NCBI GenBank assembly: GCA_003506895.1
Contig: DNXO01000142.1
Location: forward strand, 34,210-72,185
Direction of reading: 5' to 3'
From: Acetobacteraceae bacterium
GTDB lineage: Bacteria > Pseudomonadota > Alphaproteobacteria > Acetobacterales > Acetobacteraceae
Length of the DNA: 37,976 nt
The position numbers and the translations under genes were made by a program. Each line of letters opens with the position of its first letter. The first letter of the stretch is position 1. Of the stretch, positions 1-9,177 are shown piece by piece. The notes under the pieces were generated by a model. It saw only the letters and a list, made by a program, of their open reading frames with translations, had not been told where the DNA came from and made no database searches.

Positions 1-1
1 C

Positions 2-1261
2 ACCGCCAACTCGATGAACTGCCTTGTCGAGGCGCTGGGTCTGGGCCTGCCCGGCAACGGCACCGTCGTGGCGACGCATGCCGACCGCAAGGGGCTGTTC
101 CTGGAAGCCGGGCGCAAGATCGTGGAGATCACCCGCCGCCACTATGAAACCGATGACTACTCGGTCCTGCCCCGCTCCGTCGCGACCTTCGCGGCGTTTG
201 AGAACGCCATGACGCTGGACATCGCCATGGGCGGGTCCACCAACACCGTGCTGCATCTGCTGGCCGCCGCGCAGGAAGGTGAGGTGCCGTTCACCATGCT
301 CGACATCGACCGCCTGTCTCGCCGCGTTCCGGTGTTGTGCAAGGTCGCGCCGTCGGTTCCCGATGTGCATGTGGAAGACGTTCACGCCGCCGGCGGCGTC
401 ATGGGCATCCTGGGCGAACTCGACCGCGCCGGCCTGATCGACACGACGGTGCCAACCGTCCATGCGGAGACATTGAATGAGGCGCTACAGCGTTGGGACG
501 TTCAGCGCACCGCCGACGAAGGCGTGAAGATCTTCTATCGCGCCGCCCCTGGCGGTATCCCCACGATCGAAGCGTTCAGCCAGGCCCAGCGTTGGGATGC
601 ACTGGACAGCGACCGCGAAAAGGGCGTGATCCGCGACCTTGAACACGCGTTCTCCAAGGACGGCGGCCTTGCGGTGCTCTACGGCAACATCGCCGAGGAA
701 GGCTGCATCGTGAAAACCGCCGGCGTGGACGCCTCCATCCTCAAATTCTCCGGCCCCGCTCGGGTGTTCGAGAGTCAGGATTCCTCCGTGGCCGCCATTC
801 TGGGCGGATCGGTGAAGGCCGGCGACATTGTGCTGGTGCGTTACGAGGGGCCGCGTGGCGGACCGGGGATGCAGGAGATGCTGTATCCGACCAGCTACCT
901 GAAGTCGAAGGGCCTGGGGAAAGTCTGCGCGCTGGTGACCGACGGCCGGTTCTCGGGCGGGTCCTCCGGTCTGTCGATCGGCCATTGCTCGCCGGAAGCA
1001 GCCGAGGGCGGCACGATCGGACTCGTCGAGGATGGCGATATCATCGAGATCGATATCCCGGCGCGTTCCATCCGGCTCGCGGTGGCCGACGACGTGCTGG
1101 CGACCCGGCGGGCGGCGATGGAGGCCAAAGGTGAGGCCGCCTGGCAGCCCACCGAGAACCGTCAGCGGAAGGTTTCGGCGGCGCTGCGGGCCTATGGCGC
1201 GATGGCGACCAGTGCGGCGCGGGGCGCGGTCCGGGACGTCGGTTCCTTTCGGCGGAAGTAA
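2..1261 (+). CDS. ilvD: Dihydroxy-acid dehydratase, C-terminal part (5' end outside the window)
   Basis: Converts 2,3-dihydroxy-isovalerate and 2,3-dihydroxy-3-methylvalerate to the 2-keto acids in the shared part of valine, leucine and isoleucine synthesis; a cytoplasmic iron-sulfur enzyme. The reading frame is open from base 2 and begins inside the conserved TANSMNCL motif, whose cysteine (codon at 20-22) is one of the cluster ligands. Further family motifs are GGSTNTVLHLLA, GPRGGPGMQEML and TDGRFSGGSSG with IGHCSPEAAEGG. About 419 residues are visible, and the rest of a usual enzyme of about 570 residues lies upstream. The gene ends in TAA and is followed by a hairpin at 1284-1305. The identification is firm; start and promoter cannot be seen. 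Confidence 0.97.
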   Translation, partial: TANSMNCLVEALGLGLPGNGTVVATHADRKGLFLEAGRKIVEITRRHYETDDYSVLPRSVATFAAFENAMTLDIAMGGSTNTVLHLLAAAQEGEVPFTMLDIDRLSRRVPVLCKVAPSVPDVHVEDVHAAGGVMGILGELDRAGLIDTTVPTVHAETLNEALQRWDVQRTADEGVKIFYRAAPGGIPTIEAFSQAQRWDALDSDREKGVIRDLEHAFSKDGGLAVLYGNIAEEGCIVKTAGVDASILKFSGPARVFESQDSSVAAILGGSVKAGDIVLVRYEGPRGGPGMQEMLYPTSYLKSKGLGKVCALVTDGRFSGGSSGLSIGHCSPEAAEGGTIGLVEDGDIIEIDIPARSIRLAVADDVLATRRAAMEAKGEAAWQPTENRQRKVSAALRAYGAMATSAARGAVRDVGSFRRK

Positions 1262-1283
1262 AGGGAATAGTTACTCCGGCGGA

Positions 1284-1305
1284 CCCGCCACAAGTCCGTG
1301 GCGGG
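1284..1305. terminator. GC-rich hairpin between convergent genes
   Basis: CCCGCCAC and GTGGCGGG form a perfect 8-bp stem around a 6-base loop. It lies between the ilvD stop at 1261 and the end of the minus-strand gene at 1308, where a bidirectional terminator is expected. Only a short GTTTA follows on the plus strand, so it is not a classic T-tract terminator. Confidence 0.5.
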
Positions 1306-1307
1306 GT

Positions 1308-1667
1308 TTAGTATGGCGGTGGGTAATAGGCCGGCGGAGGCGCGGCGTAGTAGGCCGGGGGGGCGGCGTAATAGACCGGCGGCGGTGCGTAATAAACCGG
1401 CGGGGGCGGTGCATACGCCTGAGAGGCAATCACCCCGCCGAGTACAGCGGCTGCCCCAAGACCAAGAATCGCGCCTGCGATCCCCGGACCATGGTCGCCG
1501 CCGTGCCAGCCACCGCCGTAGCCACGGCCATAGCCGCCACCATGCCACCCGCCGCCGCCACCATGCCACCCGCCGCCACCGCCGTGCCACTCAGCGTGGG
1601 CCATCGGGCTGGCGAGAAGGCCGGCAGCAAGCGGAAGCGCGATCAAAAAAGCCTTGGAGCGGGTCAT
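1308..1667 (-). CDS. Small exported Gly/His- and Pro/Tyr-repeat protein
   Basis: A 119-residue protein of unknown function. It starts with a clear Sec signal peptide (MTRSKAFLIALPLAAGLLAS, probable cleavage after AHA near residue 25). A low-complexity stretch with repeats of WHGGGGG follows, then a hydrophobic Gly/Ala segment (GIAGAILGLGAAAVLGGVIAS) that could span a membrane, and finally a tail built of PPPVYYA-type repeats. The ATG at 1667 has AGGAG eight bases upstream, which decides the start; the longer reading frame in phase is antisense to the neighbouring transporter. Such proteins are common envelope proteins in this group, but no role can be given. The His-rich part could bind metal; that is a guess. 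The lipoprotein at 14188 has a similar low-complexity make-up. Confidence 0.75.
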   Translation of the reverse strand: MTRSKAFLIALPLAAGLLASPMAHAEWHGGGGGWHGGGGGWHGGGYGRGYGGGWHGGDHGPGIAGAILGLGAAAVLGGVIASQAYAPPPPVYYAPPPVYYAAPPAYYAAPPPAYYPPPY

Positions 1668-1900
1668 GGCGTTAACTCCTGTCATTCGGTCGATCGGGAA
1701 ACCGCCGATCGGTGTAGGCTGAATTTGGAACTCCACCTTGTCCGGATTGAGGCGGAACAGCGCTTGTTTGGTGATGTTTTGTTTCAAGTATCGGAAGCCG
1801 CGCCCGTAGCGAATAGGCGAAGTCGGGGCGGCGTGGCGATCCCGATCGTACCGGCCATGGCGCGCGGGGCCTGCCGCGATGGCAAGGGGCGGCGACCCGG

Positions 1901-3151
1901 TTACCGCGCGTTGGCCGGGGCGTCCACGGGCCAAAGAGCGTCGCGCCATCGCAACGCGATCACCGCTGTCATCAGCAGGCCGGCGACGCAGTAGGCGGAT
2001 GCCGTGGTGGCGAATCCGAACCGCTCGATCAGCCAGCCGGCGGCCATCAGCCCCAGCGGCAGACCGTAAATCGCGAGCATGCGTACGCCCATCACGCGGC
2101 CTCGGAACCGAGCGCCCGCGCTGTGCAGCAGCATCACGGCCATCGGCACCATGCACAGGCTCTGGGCGCAGCCGGCCAGTACCAGTGCGATTCGTCCGGT
2201 GTTGATGCCGGGCGCGTGGACGAACAGCAGCAGCATCGCATACCAGACGCAGGTGTAGATCAGCATCATTCGGGCGGGATGGATCGCCCGACCCACGAAG
2301 CTGATGCCGATGGACCCGGCCAGGGCGCCGAAGGCGAAGCTTGCGACCAACGAGCCCAGGCCGGTCTGGCCAACGTGATAGATCTCTTTCGCCACATACG
2401 GCAGCAGTCCCAATGTCAGCGGGAAGGCCGTCATATTGACCAGAAATGCCAGCCACATCGCAGCCAGCGAGGCCGGCGTGTCCCAGACGTAGTTCAAACC
2501 CTCGCGCAGGTCGCTCCAGAACGACAGCCGACCCGCCGAACCGGACGGCCGGGGTGCACCGACCCCCAGCGTAAGCGCCAGCCCACCGCTGTAGACCGCG
2601 GTGATCACCACGTAGGCGGGTGCCATGCCAAGCTGTGCAAACAGCGCGGCACCGGCCAGCGAGCCGAAGACCCGGGCGGAATCGATCGTCGTACGGGCGA
2701 CGCCGGTTGCCGCCATCAGCCGGTCGCCCGGAACGGTTTCGGCAACAAGGGCATTGCGCATGGCCAGGTCCGACGGACGGATCAGACCCACCACACTGGC
2801 AATTGTCAGAACGACGGCCGGGTTGAGCAAGTCAATGCTCGCCAGAAGAGACACCAATCCAGCGAGCGCGGCATAGACCGCCCGCATCGCACACAGCACG
2901 TTCCGGTGCCCGAGCCGGTCGCCTGCCAGTCCGAACATCGGCGCGATCAGCGTCCCGGCGTATTGCAGCGAGCCATACACCGTCAGCAGCAGCACCGACC
3001 CGGTGGCGGTCAGGATGTACCAACCGAGGATCAGAATCTCCATTTCCCCGGCCCAGGAAGTCAGTAAATCCCCGGGGAACTGGAAGCGGAAGCTGCGGAT
3101 ACTGAACGGGGCGAGGATGTCGGACCGGCTGTTGCGTCCTTGTTGGCTCAT
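1901..3151 (-). CDS. MFS transporter (probable exporter)
   Basis: A 416-residue major facilitator superfamily protein with about 12 hydrophobic segments in the inner membrane. The loop between helices 2 and 3 reads GLAGDRLGHRNVL, the usual MFS signature region. The layout resembles the MFS_3/EntS-like exporters, but the substrate cannot be read from the sequence. The start ATG (3149-3151) overlaps the stop of the upstream binding-protein gene in an ATGA arrangement, so the two are probably translationally coupled. A start 39 bases further upstream is also open but lies inside the neighbour. Coupling an exporter-like MFS protein to a solute-binding protein is unusual. Confidence 0.85.
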   Translation of the reverse strand: MSQQGRNSRSDILAPFSIRSFRFQFPGDLLTSWAGEMEILILGWYILTATGSVLLLTVYGSLQYAGTLIAPMFGLAGDRLGHRNVLCAMRAVYAALAGLVSLLASIDLLNPAVVLTIASVVGLIRPSDLAMRNALVAETVPGDRLMAATGVARTTIDSARVFGSLAGAALFAQLGMAPAYVVITAVYSGGLALTLGVGAPRPSGSAGRLSFWSDLREGLNYVWDTPASLAAMWLAFLVNMTAFPLTLGLLPYVAKEIYHVGQTGLGSLVASFAFGALAGSIGISFVGRAIHPARMMLIYTCVWYAMLLLFVHAPGINTGRIALVLAGCAQSLCMVPMAVMLLHSAGARFRGRVMGVRMLAIYGLPLGLMAAGWLIERFGFATTASAYCVAGLLMTAVIALRWRDALWPVDAPANAR

Positions 3152-4161
3152 CGGAACGGGATGGCGTACATCAGGCCGCCGTTGGTCCACAGCGCATTCG
3201 GCCCGCGATCCAGCTTCAGCGAACTGCCCATGCCGACATTGCGCTCATAGGATTCACCGTAGTTGCCAACCTGCTTGATGATGTTCAGCGCGAACGCGTT
3301 GTCGAGGCCCATTTGCTTGCCGAAGTCGCCGGATTTTCCCAGCAGGCGCTGGACCGTGGGATTGCCGCTCTCGGCCAGCATCTGGTCGGCGTTGGCGGAG
3401 GTGATGCCGTTCTCCTCGGCTTCGACCATCGCCATCATCGACCAGCGCACCACGTCCAGCCAGTTATCGTCGGCGCGACGGACCATCGGCCCCAGCGGCT
3501 CCTTGCTGATCCGGTCCGGTAAAATAACGAAATCGTCGGGGTTGGGCACGCCGGCGCCGCGGATCGAAGCCAGGTTGGAACTGTCAGACGACGCGGCGTC
3601 GCAGCGCCCGGACAGCATGGTCTTGATCAGGATGTCGGTGGTATCGAGCAGCACGATGTTGAAGCTGATATTATGCTGCTTCATCCAGTCCACCAGATTC
3701 ATTTCGTGGGTGGACCCTTGCAGCAGGCAGACCGTGCCGCCGGCGAGGTCCGCCAGATGCGCGACCTTGGCGTCCTTGTGGACCAGAAATCCCTGGCCGT
3801 CGTAGAAGTTCACCATGACCATGCGCAGGCCGATCGTGACGTCGCGCACATAGGTGAAGGTCGTGTTGCGCGCCAGGATGTCGATCTCACCGGATTGCAG
3901 CGCGGCGAATCGGCTTGTGCCGGTGGTCGGGATATACCGCACCTTCTCCGCATCCCCGAATACCGCCGCCGCCACCGCTCGGCAGGCATCGACATCCAGT
4001 CCCCGCCATACGCCCTTGCTGTCGGGCATGGAGAATCCGCCAAGCCCGACGTTCACGCCGCAGGAGATGAAGCCCTTCTGACGGACGGTGTCGAGCGTGC
4101 CGGCATGGGCGGCGGCACAGGCCAGGAGCATGCAGGTGGTAAGGAGCAGGCGTTTCAGCAT
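3148..4161 (-). CDS. aapJ: General L-amino-acid ABC transporter periplasmic binding protein (AapJ-type)
   Basis: A 337-residue periplasmic solute-binding protein of the polar-amino-acid family. A signal peptide (MLKRLLLTTCMLLACAAAHA) precedes the mature start GTLDTVRQKG. Typical AapJ features are CGVNVGLGGFS near residues 34-44, FAALQSGEIDILARNTTFT, and the C-terminal NALWTNGGLMYAIPFR. In the usual system AapJ delivers a broad range of L-amino acids to the AapQ/AapM/AapP permease; none of these genes is in the window. The next gene downstream is instead an MFS transporter with an ATGA overlap. A perfect GGATATATCC palindrome (4165-4174) sits just upstream of the start. The family assignment is strong; the ligand is inferred. 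Confidence 0.88.
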   Translation of the reverse strand: MLKRLLLTTCMLLACAAAHAGTLDTVRQKGFISCGVNVGLGGFSMPDSKGVWRGLDVDACRAVAAAVFGDAEKVRYIPTTGTSRFAALQSGEIDILARNTTFTYVRDVTIGLRMVMVNFYDGQGFLVHKDAKVAHLADLAGGTVCLLQGSTHEMNLVDWMKQHNISFNIVLLDTTDILIKTMLSGRCDAASSDSSNLASIRGAGVPNPDDFVILPDRISKEPLGPMVRRADDNWLDVVRWSMMAMVEAEENGITSANADQMLAESGNPTVQRLLGKSGDFGKQMGLDNAFALNIIKQVGNYGESYERNVGMGSSLKLDRGPNALWTNGGLMYAIPFR

Positions 4162-4576
4162 GGCGGATATATCCCAGGTTTATTGTTCAGGCGCATGGTT
4201 ACCGATCGGGCGAGAGAAACCAAGGCCCGATGAGGCGGTTGTGGCTAGCTCTTGATCTGTCCGGGTTTCGTCGCTTCCTCGCCAGATATCACCACCCGCG
4301 TATTGCTACCATGGGCTAGGGAATGAGGAGCAACGCTCGGCTGAGATCAGACCCGTGCGGGTGCGTCAGGACCCGAGACGGGCATTTTGGGCTGCGTTTT
4401 TATCCATGTTTTTGTCTGCCGCATGCTCCGCGAGTCCGATTGACTAACCAGGTCCGCTCCGCCACCCTCCCGTGGTCTGGGAAGAACCAACAACGAAGGG
4501 AACGGAGCCGTATGGGAGGCTGGGGCGTCGCCGCAAAGGCGTGCGAAGAGCGCGTGAGCGCTCGCGAGATGCAAGC
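4162..4576. other. Divergent intergenic region with hairpins
   Basis: This stretch separates the minus-strand binding-protein gene from livF and must hold both promoters. I could not pin down a convincing -35/-10 pair. On the plus strand there are two short stems sharing the same arms: ACCC/GGGT at 4351-4362 and CCCG/CGGG at 4372-4382, the latter followed by CATTTT. A third hairpin with a GTGA tetraloop, GAGCGC/GCGCTC (4548-4563), lies 13 bases before the livF start. A 22-codon ORF (4512-4580) is listed separately. No larger gene or RNA is recognised. Confidence 0.5.

Positions 4577-4580
<4 letters not shown>
4512..4580 (+). CDS. Possible 22-residue upstream ORF coupled to livF
   Basis: ATG at 4512-4514 is preceded by GGAG four bases upstream. 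The frame runs 22 codons and stops at TGA 4578-4580, overlapping the GTG start of livF (4577-4579) as GTGA. livF has no good ribosome-binding site of its own, so translation of this ORF could deliver ribosomes to it. The peptide (MGGWGVAAKACEERVSAREM plus two residues) shows no run of one amino acid and no known family. Chance is a real alternative. Confidence 0.3.
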
Positions 4581-5287
<707 letters not shown>

Positions 5288-5298
5288 GGAGGGATACG

Positions 5299-6171
5299 AT
5301 GTTCGCGGGCGTTCTCCATCAGATCATGTCGGGCATCGCGACGGGCGGCATCTATGCGTCCGTGGCGCTGGCCCTGGTGATGATCTACCAGGCCACCCAT
5401 CACGTGAACTTTGCCCAGGGGGAGATGGCGACATTCTCCACCTACATCACGTTGACCTTCATCAACGCCGGCTTCCCATATTGGATCGCCCTGGCGACCG
5501 CCGTGGTGCTGTCCTTTATTGTTGGGGTCGCGATCGAGCGGGTGCTGATGCGGCCACTAGCCAATGCACCGGTGCTCGCGTCGGTGGGCGTATTCATCGG
5601 CCTGCTGCTGATCGTGAACTCGTTGAGCGGTTGGTTCTTCGATTACACGATTAAGCAGTTCCCGACGCCATTCCCGGATCATCCCATGCTGGGGGGCTAC
5701 CTGTCGGGACACGAGCTGGGTTCGACCGCCGTCACGTTGATCGTGCTGATCAGTGTATACCTGTTCTTCCGGCACACACGGCTGGGTCTCGCGATGCGGG
5801 CGGCCGCCTTCAATCCGGTATCGTCGCGGCTGGTCGGCGTCCGGGTCGGCTGGATGCTGGCGCTGGGATGGGGGCTGGCGGCCGCGATCGGTGCGATTGC
5901 CGGGGCGATGGTGGCGCCGATCGTGTTCCTCGATCCGAACATGATGGCTGGCATCCTGCTCTACGCCTTCGCCGGCGCGCTGCTGGGTGGCATCGACAAT
6001 CCCCTGGGCGCGGTCATCGGCGGTTTCATGGTCGGCGTGATCGAGAACCTGGGCGGGGCCTATCTGGTCGGCACCGAACTGAAGCTGACATTGGCACTGG
6101 TCATCATCGTCACGGTGCTGACCATCAAGCCCACCGGCCTGATGGGCCGCAAAGTCTTTAGCCGGGTGTAG
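5299..6171 (+). CDS. livH: Branched-chain amino-acid type ABC transporter permease LivH
   Basis: A 290-residue inner-membrane permease with about eight hydrophobic segments. It opens with the LivH-type GIATGGIYASVALALVMIYQ and HHVNFAQGEMATFS, and later has the cytoplasmic loop RHTRLGLAMRAAAFNPVSSRLVGV that contacts the ATPases. GGGAGGG eight bases before the ATG supports the start. It lies in one operon between livF and livM. The substrate is not deducible; the LivH family also handles urea, amides and aromatic acids. Confidence 0.92.
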   Translation: MFAGVLHQIMSGIATGGIYASVALALVMIYQATHHVNFAQGEMATFSTYITLTFINAGFPYWIALATAVVLSFIVGVAIERVLMRPLANAPVLASVGVFIGLLLIVNSLSGWFFDYTIKQFPTPFPDHPMLGGYLSGHELGSTAVTLIVLISVYLFFRHTRLGLAMRAAAFNPVSSRLVGVRVGWMLALGWGLAAAIGAIAGAMVAPIVFLDPNMMAGILLYAFAGALLGGIDNPLGAVIGGFMVGVIENLGGAYLVGTELKLTLALVIIVTVLTIKPTGLMGRKVFSRV

Positions 6172-6176
6172 AGATC

Positions 6177-7259
6177 ATGCGGATATCCTGGCTTATCCCG
6201 ATCCTGGTGCTGCTGGCGGTCATTATCCCGGTCGCCCAGTTTACCGACTACCACCTGTTTCAACTCACGATGGTGGTCGTGTATGCCATCGCGATCCTTG
6301 GCCTTTCGTTGCTGACCGGGTTCAACGGGCAGATATCGCTGGGACACGGCGCGTTCTACGCGATCGGCGCCTACACCACCGCCATCCTGATGACGACGTG
6401 GAACATGCCGTATTGGATGACGCTGCCGGTTTCGGCGGTGGTCTGTGCCGTTTTCGGCTTCCTGATTGGCCTCCCGGCGCTGCGGCTGGGTGGATTGTAC
6501 CTGGCGCTGACCACCTTCGCCCTGGCGGTGGCGATCCCGCAAATCCTGAAATACAAGGCGATCGACGAGTGGACCGGCGGCGTTCAGGGGCTGGTGATCG
6601 ATAAGCCCGACGCCCCGTTCGGGCTGCCGCTTTCGCCTGACCAGTGGCTCTACATCTTCACCGCGTTCGTGGCGGCAGTACTTTATCTCATCGCCTGGAA
6701 CGTCGTTCATGGCCGTGTCGGACGCGCGATGATGGCGATCCGTGACCACTCCATGGCCGCCGAGGCAATGGGTATCAACCTGCCGATGGTGAAAACCAGC
6801 GCCTTCGCGATGAGCGCGATGTACACCGGCCTCGCGGGCTCCTTGGGCGCGATCGCGGTGCAGTTCGTGGCCCCCGACAGTTTCCAGGTGTTCGTCTCGG
6901 TGTTTCTGTTCGTCGGTTTGGTCGTGGGCGGCGTGTCCTCGATCGGCGGAACCCTGATCGGGGCGGCGTTTATCGAGTTTATTCCCAACTTCGCCGACAA
7001 GCTCTCCAAGGCGGCGCCAAGTGCCGTCTATGGCGTGATCCTGATCGCGGTGATGTTCCTGATGCCGATGGGGGCAGGGGGATTCCTGTATTCGATGTGG
7101 CGGAAGATGGTTGGCCCCCGCGGCGGCGCACCGACCCAACCTGCGACCAAGACGGGGGCAGTCACCTACAACGATGGCGCCGGGCTGACCGGCACGGGCA
7201 GCCGGTCTCCCGAATTGGTTGAACGGCCAGCCGGTGTGGACGGTAGGCCGGAGGTCTGA
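6177..7259 (+). CDS. livM: Branched-chain amino-acid type ABC transporter permease LivM
   Basis: A 360-residue second permease subunit. Recognisable LivM segments are LSLLTGFNGQISLGHGAFYAIGAYT near residues 42-67 (with the conserved GQISLGHGAF), LRLGGLYLALTTFALAVA, and GRVGRAMMAIRDHSMAAEAMGIN, the loop that docks the ATPases. The start lies five bases after the livH stop. The last 50 or so residues are a Gly/Pro-rich hydrophilic tail (from GPRGGAPTQ onward) that is not part of the family core and may be disordered. There is no substrate-binding protein gene downstream, so the system must borrow one encoded elsewhere, if it works. Confidence 0.92.
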   Translation: MRISWLIPILVLLAVIIPVAQFTDYHLFQLTMVVVYAIAILGLSLLTGFNGQISLGHGAFYAIGAYTTAILMTTWNMPYWMTLPVSAVVCAVFGFLIGLPALRLGGLYLALTTFALAVAIPQILKYKAIDEWTGGVQGLVIDKPDAPFGLPLSPDQWLYIFTAFVAAVLYLIAWNVVHGRVGRAMMAIRDHSMAAEAMGINLPMVKTSAFAMSAMYTGLAGSLGAIAVQFVAPDSFQVFVSVFLFVGLVVGGVSSIGGTLIGAAFIEFIPNFADKLSKAAPSAVYGVILIAVMFLMPMGAGGFLYSMWRKMVGPRGGAPTQPATKTGAVTYNDGAGLTGTGSRSPELVERPAGVDGRPEV

Positions 7260-7335
7260 GCCGGCCCTCCGCACTGTACTGTCGGGGGGTGACGCTCGGT
7301 GGGGAGTGCGATTTCCGTAAGAAGGGAGACTCCCG

Positions 7336-7647
7336 GTGGCGTTGGATCTGCGGCCAAACTGCGAGTTCTGTGATTGCGATCTTCCTCCCGCATCGACGCT
7401 GGCGCGCATATGTTCGTTCGAATGCACGTTCTGCGCGGACTGCGTTGACAACAAACTGAATAATGTCTGTCCAAACTGCGGCGGTGGCTTCGTCCCGCGG
7501 CCGATCCGGCCCGCTACGGAATGGCGCCCTGGTATTTCCGTACTGCGACGGCCGCCTTCGGCCAAGCGTGTGCATCGGTCCTATTCCTTGGAGGACATCG
7601 CAGCGCATACGCAGCGAGTAAAAGACGTACTGCCCGAGAGACGATAA
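7336..7647 (+). CDS. DUF1272 zinc-ribbon-like protein
   Basis: A 103-residue protein of the DUF1272 family, function unknown. The core is LRPNCEFCDCDLPP, then ARICSFECTFCADCVDNKLN and NVCPNCGGGFVPRP. It has ten cysteines in the first 55 residues, arranged in pairs (CEFC, CTFCADC, CPNC) that almost surely bind zinc. A basic tail of about 40 residues follows the usual end of the family. GTG at 7336 with GGGAG about eight bases upstream is the start; no ATG is available that would keep the family N-terminus. It stands alone on the plus strand, 76 bases after livM. Confidence 0.85.
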   Translation: MALDLRPNCEFCDCDLPPASTLARICSFECTFCADCVDNKLNNVCPNCGGGFVPRPIRPATEWRPGISVLRRPPSAKRVHRSYSLEDIAAHTQRVKDVLPERR

Positions 7648-7688
7648 AGTGCTAAGCTAATGGTACAAACCACTGGGAGATTGTCGCC

Positions 7689-8153
7689 ATGGACCGCCGC
7701 TTCCTCAATCGCTCCGTCGCCGGGCTCGTGCTTGCCGCCACCGCGGCCAGCGGTGCCAAGGCTGCCGAGGCAACCAAGCCGCACCGGATGTCGTTCCATA
7801 TCGTGAGCGCCGACCCGGTGATGATGAACGTGGTGCTGCACAACATCGCAGCCGCCGCCGAATACTATGCCGCCCGCAACGAGACGGTTGCGATCGAGCT
7901 GGTCGCCAACGGACCTGGATACGTGATGATGCGGGCCGACAAGTCACCGGTTGCCGCGCTGATCACCGAGACGCATGCCAAGTTTCCATTCGTCGTGTTT
8001 TCCGCCTGCCAGAACTCCCGCAAGGCAATGGCCAAGGCCGAAGGCAAGGCGGTGCAGGACATCCCCGAGGTTCCGGAAGCGACAGATGTTCCGGCCGGTG
8101 TCGTGCGCCTGAACGAGCTGCAGGAACAGGGCTGGACCTATATCCGGGTCTAG
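7689..8153 (+). CDS. Exported DsrE-family protein
   Basis: A 154-residue protein with a signal peptide (about residues 1-26, ending SGAKAAEA) followed by a DsrE/DsrF-like fold. The N-terminal DRRFLNRS resembles a twin-arginine motif but lacks the residue between RR and F, so Sec export is as likely. Fold landmarks are MSFHIVSADPVMMNVVLHNI, VAIELVANGPGYVMM and FVVFSACQNSRKAM. The single cysteine in SACQNS sits where DsrE-like proteins carry a reactive thiol. Exported members occur beside sulfur oxidation genes in other bacteria; no such genes are seen here. The role is unknown. Confidence 0.78.
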   Translation: MDRRFLNRSVAGLVLAATAASGAKAAEATKPHRMSFHIVSADPVMMNVVLHNIAAAAEYYAARNETVAIELVANGPGYVMMRADKSPVAALITETHAKFPFVVFSACQNSRKAMAKAEGKAVQDIPEVPEATDVPAGVVRLNELQEQGWTYIRV

Positions 8154-8195
8154 ACCCCCGGTCTAAGCTGAGTCCAACGCACGAGGACGTCAGCC

Positions 8196-9170
8196 ATGAA
8201 GGTCGGTCTGTTCATCAACACCCAGTTTCCGGAAGGGAACCGCGTCGCGGATCGCATCCCGGAGATCATCGAGCAAGTGCGCGCGGCGCGCGATGCGGGG
8301 TTCAGCTCGCTGTGGTTCCCGCACCACTGGCTGACGCATCCGATGCAGATGCTGCAAATCACGCCGATGATGGGTTTTATCGCCGCGCACGCCGGGGGCA
8401 TGACCATTGGCCCCAACATCCTGATCCTGCCGCCGCAGAACCCGATGCATGTGGCCGAGGAAGCCGCGACGCTGGATGTGCTGACCGGTGGTAACTACAT
8501 CCTCGGCGTCGGGCAGGGCTATCGCGAGCCGGAGTTCGACGCGTTCGGTATCAAGTTGTCGGAGCGTGCGCCGCGCTTCACCGAAAGCATCGGCTTAATG
8601 AAGCGGCTGTGGACCGAGGACCGCGTCACCCACAAGGGCCGTTTCTACACCATCAACGACTCCGGCATCGGGGCGAAGCCGATCCAGGCCGGCGGCCCGC
8701 CGCTGTATATCGCCGGCCATGCCGAGGTCGCCGTCAGGCGCGCCGCACGGATTGGTGACGCCTGGCTGATCGTCAACAGCCGCGGGCTTGGGGCTGTGGC
8801 ACCCGTCATGAAGACCTACCGCGCCGCACTCACCGAATATGGCCGCACCGCTCGGGAGTTCCCCATCACCATCGAATGCTATGTCGGCGACCGCCACGCC
8901 ACCGCGCATGAGGAATGCCGCGGACCGCTGGAATACAAATACAACGCCTACGCCTCTTGGGGGCTGTCCGGCCGCAAAACCGAAACGACGTTCGAGGACT
9001 TCGCCCGCGACAAATTCATCATCGGCGACAAGGTGTCGGTGAAGGAAGAGATCGCGCGTTACAAGGAGATCCTGGGCGTGGACCACTTCATCATGCGCTG
9101 CAACTGGCCCGGCTTGCCGCAACAACAGACGTTGGCCACGATCAAGCGGCTTGGGGAGATATTCGCTTAG
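8196..9170 (+). CDS. LLM-class flavin-dependent oxidoreductase
   Basis: A 324-residue TIM-barrel protein of the luciferase-like monooxygenase family, which uses reduced FMN or F420. Landmarks are MKVGLFINTQFPEG at the N-terminus, the AARDAGFSSLWFPHHW strand-helix unit, GPNILILPPQNPMHVAEEAATLDVLTGGNYILGVG (cut here: the part NYILGVGQGYREPEF is the flavin-side loop), and GGPPLYIAGHAEVAVRRAARIGD. GAGGA eight bases before the ATG fixes the start. The substrate is unknown. The gene ends eight bases before the 29-bp repeat that opens the tRNA-Cys insert, so it is the chromosomal flank of that element. Confidence 0.88.
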   Translation: MKVGLFINTQFPEGNRVADRIPEIIEQVRAARDAGFSSLWFPHHWLTHPMQMLQITPMMGFIAAHAGGMTIGPNILILPPQNPMHVAEEAATLDVLTGGNYILGVGQGYREPEFDAFGIKLSERAPRFTESIGLMKRLWTEDRVTHKGRFYTINDSGIGAKPIQAGGPPLYIAGHAEVAVRRAARIGDAWLIVNSRGLGAVAPVMKTYRAALTEYGRTAREFPITIECYVGDRHATAHEECRGPLEYKYNAYASWGLSGRKTETTFEDFARDKFIIGDKVSVKEEIARYKEILGVDHFIMRCNWPGLPQQQTLATIKRLGEIFA

Positions 9171-9177
9171 GGGAAGG

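Noticed and set aside
1668..2456. Extension of the small Gly/His protein frame to 382 codons
   Set aside because: It overlaps the MFS gene in another frame; the signal peptide and AGGAG at the 1667 start settle the matter.
4341..4388. Sequence resembling a TPP riboswitch (GGCTGAGA followed by ACCCGT)
   Set aside because: The first half matches the thi-box, but the second conserved half (CCTGAT...TAATGCCAGCGTAGGGA) is not present and the downstream gene is a liv ATPase.
4310..4390. Guanidine riboswitch (ykkC or mini-ykkC) suggested by CTAGGGA and tandem short hairpins
   Set aside because: The loops are GTGC and AGA, not ACGR, and the long conserved ykkC core is missing.
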